Assembly (NCBI GenBank): GCA_013115125.1
Contig: JABANN010000200.1
Location: forward strand, 1-53,721
DNA length: 53,721 nt
Origin: Perkinsus olseni
Lineage: Eukaryota > Perkinsozoa > Perkinsida
Direction: 5' to 3'
Every line of letters begins with the position of its first letter. Positions within the stretch are counted from its first letter, which is position 1. Below are positions 50,372 to 53,721 of this stretch, one piece after another. Made by a program: the position numbers and the translations under genes. The notes beneath the pieces were generated by a model. It was given only the letters and a program-made list of their open reading frames with translations, was not told the DNA's origin and did not search any database.

Positions 50372-51610
50372 CTACAGTATATCATGAGCATCACACAACA
50401 CGCTAGACATGGCAAAAAGACAACTTCGGGGATACACCACGGGCATCCACTGCATCCAAATATCCTCGTTCACCAATACATGATAATACTCGATAAGCAA
50501 ACTGATGAAATTTAGATGATGGGGCGGAAACTGATAGACATTGGCATCATTTTTCGTATCTCTGCGGATACTCAGCGTACAGAAAAAGATACATCCCTTC
50601 AAAGGGTTGCACTTACTCCAGAGACTCCTGAAGTGGGGTTCGATGATGAAATCGTCGGGTATTTGGCGGTCCCACTCGTAGAGTGTGTATTCAGTGATGG
50701 TCCTTCTGCGGTGCTGTTCCATATCGCATAGTGGATGTGAACGCCTGCGCATTCCAGAAGTTGCATCATTGTGACCTCGCTCCCACAGCAACTCCCTCTC
50801 ACCACTGTACTTCTCGAGTATCATAACCTTGTTTCTGTGATCTCCTGGGCTGACCTCAGATAAGATTCCGTAACTGAGCGGGTGATGGGTAACAAAGGGC
50901 CAGACTTCGGTAAAGTTTTCGACAACAAGTTTCCCATCTTTCACGACACCATCGCGAAATCTCAGCTCGACCCTCCTCTCATCGCGGCTACCGACGTAGG
51001 TGCCGTTCAGGTTAGGCATGCTAGAGGAGGGATTCAGCGCCGCGAAGCCTTTCTTGCATATCTCATCCAATTCCTTCTTCACATGGGGCGGGGCGTCTCC
51101 GATGCTCTCATCTTTATCATATGAATACTCCTTCTCCTTGATTCTCTTGAAGCAGCCTCCAAACTTATGAACGTCAGCGATATATTCTGAAGTCTTGCCA
51201 TCCGCCACGCGGATTATCTGGGCGGTTGATACGCCGTTGACTAGGTCTCGACGCCATGGGTATATCACTCTCCAGTAGTTATGAGGGACATAATTGTAGA
51301 CTAGTAGAGATCTTTTATTAGATTTAATGTCTCGGGTCCTGGCCTTGCCCCACAATATACGGTTATGCCTGGTCAGGCCGAGACGCTTCGACTCCTTCAG
51401 ACTATTGACGGCTACGTTGTTCCACGGAATAAAGAAGTACTCCACATCCCTCTCCACATCACTCTCCACTTGCGCGTACAGAACTTCTTGTTCTCTGACA
51501 GCATAACTAGGGTCAGGAACCCAGTCTTCGTGGATAGAAGCCTGTACGAGTAGGGAACCAGGGCCGACACACCAGAATGCAAACCACACGGAGGGGTTCC
51601 AGAAGGCCAT
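50372..51610 (-). CDS. family S secreted protein, copy 6, with extended C-terminus
   Basis: 412-residue frame. The leader W-F-A-F-W-C-V-G-P-G-S-L-L-V-Q-A is followed by E-V-L-Y-A-Q-V-E-S-D with E-Y-F-F-I-P, K-T-S-E-Y-I-A-D-V with C-F, G-F-A-A-L-N-P-S-S-S-M-P-N-L-N-G-T-Y-V-G, V-T-H-H-P-L-S-Y-G, V-M-I-L-E-K and C-D-M-E-Q-H-R-R-R-T-I-T-E followed by W-D-R-Q-I-P-D-D-F-I. It is the most divergent copy: the P-x-C-x-G cysteine is replaced by Ser. After the point where other copies stop (about 50630), the frame continues about 85 residues with a hydrophobic, Cys-bearing tail. That tail may be genuine or read-through of a lost stop. Confidence 0.8.
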   Translation of the reverse strand: MAFWNPSVWFAFWCVGPGSLLVQASIHEDWVPDPSYAVREQEVLYAQVESDVERDVEYFFIPWNNVAVNSLKESKRLGLTRHNRILWGKARTRDIKSNKRSLLVYNYVPHNYWRVIYPWRRDLVNGVSTAQIIRVADGKTSEYIADVHKFGGCFKRIKEKEYSYDKDESIGDAPPHVKKELDEICKKGFAALNPSSSMPNLNGTYVGSRDERRVELRFRDGVVKDGKLVVENFTEVWPFVTHHPLSYGILSEVSPGDHRNKVMILEKYSGERELLWERGHNDATSGMRRRSHPLCDMEQHRRRTITEYTLYEWDRQIPDDFIIEPHFRSLWSKCNPLKGCIFFCTLSIRRDTKNDANVYQFPPHHLNFISLLIEYYHVLVNEDIWMQWMPVVYPRSCLFAMSSVLCDAHDIL

Positions 51611-51952
51611 AGTGAAAATCCACGAAGCTGCACTGTGATTTTCGGTGGATTTGGAAAAATGTTGGCGTCATTGTTGCTCTTTCTCCAACGGTTGCACAGA
51701 CCAAGAGGGATTGCTCACCGCAACCGGCCTTACCCTTTGCCACATCATCCGAACGGATCGGATCGAACACAGAAAATGCATAGAGAGAAATCAAGTCAAT
51801 CTTCGAAAAATGCTCGGAAGGCCGAAGCTCGAATCCTCCTCGTATGAGCGGTGGGAACTGATGAAGTGTTCAACGCCGTTGCTACCAACTCTCGCGGAAA
51901 TGACGGGGACTGCGTATGAGGGTCTTATGAGCGCATGTTAGCGGACATACTC

Positions 51953-51982
51953 GAGGGGGAAATGTCAGACGCTCGAAGAACG
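51953..51982. repeat. short dispersed repeat upstream of family S copy 6
   Basis: GAGGGGGAAATGTCAGACGC followed by TCGAAGAAC, the partner of 36120-36148, about 340 bases upstream of the copy 6 start. Weaker similarity may continue for some 50 bases. Confidence 0.6.
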
Positions 51983-52488
51983 AACTGATCGCTCGCCTTG
52001 GAAAGCCATACGCCTCGAGCATCGACGCGAGCTCGGCCGGGAAATGGGGATGTTGTGGTAGGATGCATGATTACTCGGTCTAGCCTTCTCCCTTGCTTCC
52101 ACTGTTGTTTTAGTCGAAGTTTGATTGAACCCATTAGACCGGTTGAACCGTTAGCGTCTCTGGAACTGATAGCGAGGTGCCGACCTCACTTTTGAATTTG
52201 ATTTAGTCGAGGCCAGCGCTGGCGCCGAGTATCAACTGGTAGATGTTTCCGCTAGGCAAGCAGGAATCTTCGGGATTGGCTACTAACTGGCTCACAGCCG
52301 GATGTCAGCAAAAAGACGTGAGCATCAAGAGACTAGCTATCATGCATAAACAAACTAATAACTCAACTACACTCTACTAGTTTCGGATGATACCACACGA
52401 GGTTCTGCGACCACAGGCACATCACCTGAATGGCGGGTGAGGCACAGCCACTCGCTTGCCGTAGGAAAGCGTTGATAAGCCAGTCTCT
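51983..52488. other. intergenic region
   Basis: Apart from the weak continuation of the repeat noted above, no gene or RNA was recognised between the upstream region of family S copy 6 and the stop of the next minus-strand gene. Confidence 0.4.
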
Positions 52489-53721
52489 CTAGGCACGGCT
52501 CGGTTGGGGATTTGAATCCTCTTGCCTGCCGTGTTCACGGCTGATTGGCCCGGATTCGTCCGTTCCTTCTTCCTTGCTATCATTGAGTTCGCGCTCAACG
52601 GGTAGGTCTGTAGAACAACGACGCCATCTGGAGCCCCCAGGCTCCCCTCTTTGCGGAGAACCGGATAGCATCTCCTCCTTTCTGGCCTCCAGCAAGCTTC
52701 GTAGATGTTCTGTGTGTTCCAAGCATCGCTGATAACGTTCGCAGAGAGTTGGTGGTTCAACCTCAGGTGCTGACTCTGGTAAGGACTCGTTGCACCGTGT
52801 ATCAAGAACCTGAATACTCCGTGACCGGAGGCGGGTGGGAAGCGTTGTTTACATTGCCCTCGTGCAGCAATGCCTTAAGTCTGCTGTTTTCTTTCGTGAG
52901 CCTCTCGACACGCTGCTCGAGTTGATTGGCGTATGCATGGAGAACCGCAGGATCTCCACTCACGACGACTTCATCTCGATCAAATGATCCTTCCTGAGTG
53001 AACAAGTTGCAGACAATGCATGATAACGAAGAGAGCAGCAATCGAACAAAAACGCACCAAATGCACAGATACCGGCCGTACGAAGGAGATGGCAAGCGCG
53101 ACGTCATCCCAGTAGGTTGGGAGAGGAACCTCGGCGACGGAGCCCCAGCAGCATTCTTCGGCTTGGTGAACAGAGCCTATTAAACAGGCTGAACTGATCC
53201 TCCTCAGAAAGGTACGTCGTTGCTAGTCTGACTAAGCGGTACTGTCGTAGGCGTTGGACTAAACTCACACACACGCAGCCCCGAGCCACCTGCAAAACCT
53301 CGATCCTTTTATCTCCATCGCAAAGAGCTTCCTCCAATCGCACGATTCTCTTGGATAGAATTTCGTTTTCCAGGGCCAGTTCCGAAATAATGTGCCGCGC
53401 CTCTTTACTCCCGAAAGCTAGCCTGTCAGTCGTGCCTTCGTAGACCTCGAACATTATATCAGACTGGTGCTTCACGATGCTCAGGGTGGAGACCTCGGAC
53501 TCCAATTCCATGGCGGCCGCTCTGAGCCGTTCTCCCAGGTCGGCGGACGCAATCACATCCGTGCTTGCTGCTTTTTCCTGGGAATCTCCGTCGGGTGTCC
53601 GCACGCACCGCCTGAGGTCTGCCTGAGCTCTCGAGCCTCCGCCTGGCAACAGGCAGAGACGGGGACCTTGGATTCGCCCCTGCTGAAGTCCACGAGGAGT
53701 CTTCGTAACACGTCCAGTTCG
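52489..53721 (-). CDS. coiled-coil protein, 3' part (gene continues beyond the window)
   Basis: Reading from the window edge: M-E-L-E-S-E-V-S-T-L-S-I-V-K-H-Q and I-I-S-E-L-A-L-E-N-E-I-L-S-K-R-I-V-R-L-E (53285-53510), a donor GTGGCT near 53285, then L-A-T-T-Y-L-S-E-E-D-Q-F-S-L-F-N-R-L (53160-53225) and N-Q-L-E-Q-R-V-E-R-L-T-K-E-N-S-R-L-K-A-L (52853-52935). The intron 52810-52852 (43 bases) joins in frame to V-L-D-T-R-C-N-E-S and H-T-E-H-L-R-S-L-L-E-A-R-K-E-E, ending at the stop at 52489. Heptad-rich, probably cytoskeletal or centrosomal. Incomplete at its 5' end, and no domain was identified. Confidence 0.7.

Noticed and set aside
52500-52530. B-box-like GATTTGAATCC
   Set aside because: Lies within the coding exon of the coiled-coil gene; no cloverleaf can be formed around it.
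1-53721. Retroelements, DNA transposons, CRISPR arrays, rRNA genes, spliced-leader RNA
   Set aside because: No reverse transcriptase, integrase or transposase motifs, long terminal repeats, regular spacer arrays or recognisable rRNA/SL sequence were seen on either strand by eye.

Overview
The window reads as nuclear DNA of an intron-rich protist. Many genes are split by short GT-AG introns of about 40-70 bases, and the standard stop codons are used. The mix of conserved eukaryotic genes with lineage-specific secreted paralogues, plus a FASTK/RAP-type helical-repeat protein, fits an alveolate. A Perkinsus-like organism is my best guess, but this is inference because no species marker was seen. 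Exon boundaries below are by eye; the peroxiredoxin gene is the only one whose full exon set I could close. Layout: 0.2-3.5 kb holds two tandem secreted pepsin-like aspartic protease genes on the minus strand, the second lacking the second catalytic motif. 5.4-17.3 kb holds mostly plus-strand genes: an unidentified TPR-like gene, a DCAF11/LEC14B-type WD40 protein, a heptatricopeptide (FASTK/RAP-like) protein probably of the mitochondrion, and a cytosolic carboxypeptidase (M14, tubulin deglutamylase type). A small minus-strand gene faces the carboxypeptidase. 17.9-21.7 kb is a tandem array of three minus-strand genes for an unrecognised secreted protein family, called 'family S' here. 22.2-33.9 kb is a plus-strand run: FkbM-type methyltransferase, an unknown gene, an RCC1-repeat protein, a long coiled-coil protein with a tRNA-Pro gene antisense in one intron, and a small unknown gene. 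34.8-53.7 kb alternates three more family S genes (34.9, 40.0 and 50.6 kb, all minus) with conserved or unknown genes: a two-exon unknown gene, a SAP-like mini-protein, an unknown basic-tailed gene, an ALG2-like mannosyltransferase (minus), 1-Cys peroxiredoxin (plus), a small secreted protein, and the end of a coiled-coil gene. The most interesting content is family S: six copies on one strand, each with a signal peptide, a conserved G-F-T-A-L-K-P-S-P core, four conserved cysteines and a C-terminal C-N-V-E-E-H-G-R-R motif. Three copies share duplicated flanks, one has a frame change and one has a tail extension. Together with the two secreted aspartic proteases this looks like a rapidly diversifying secretome embedded among housekeeping genes. 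I saw no retroelement, transposase, CRISPR array or virus-derived gene.
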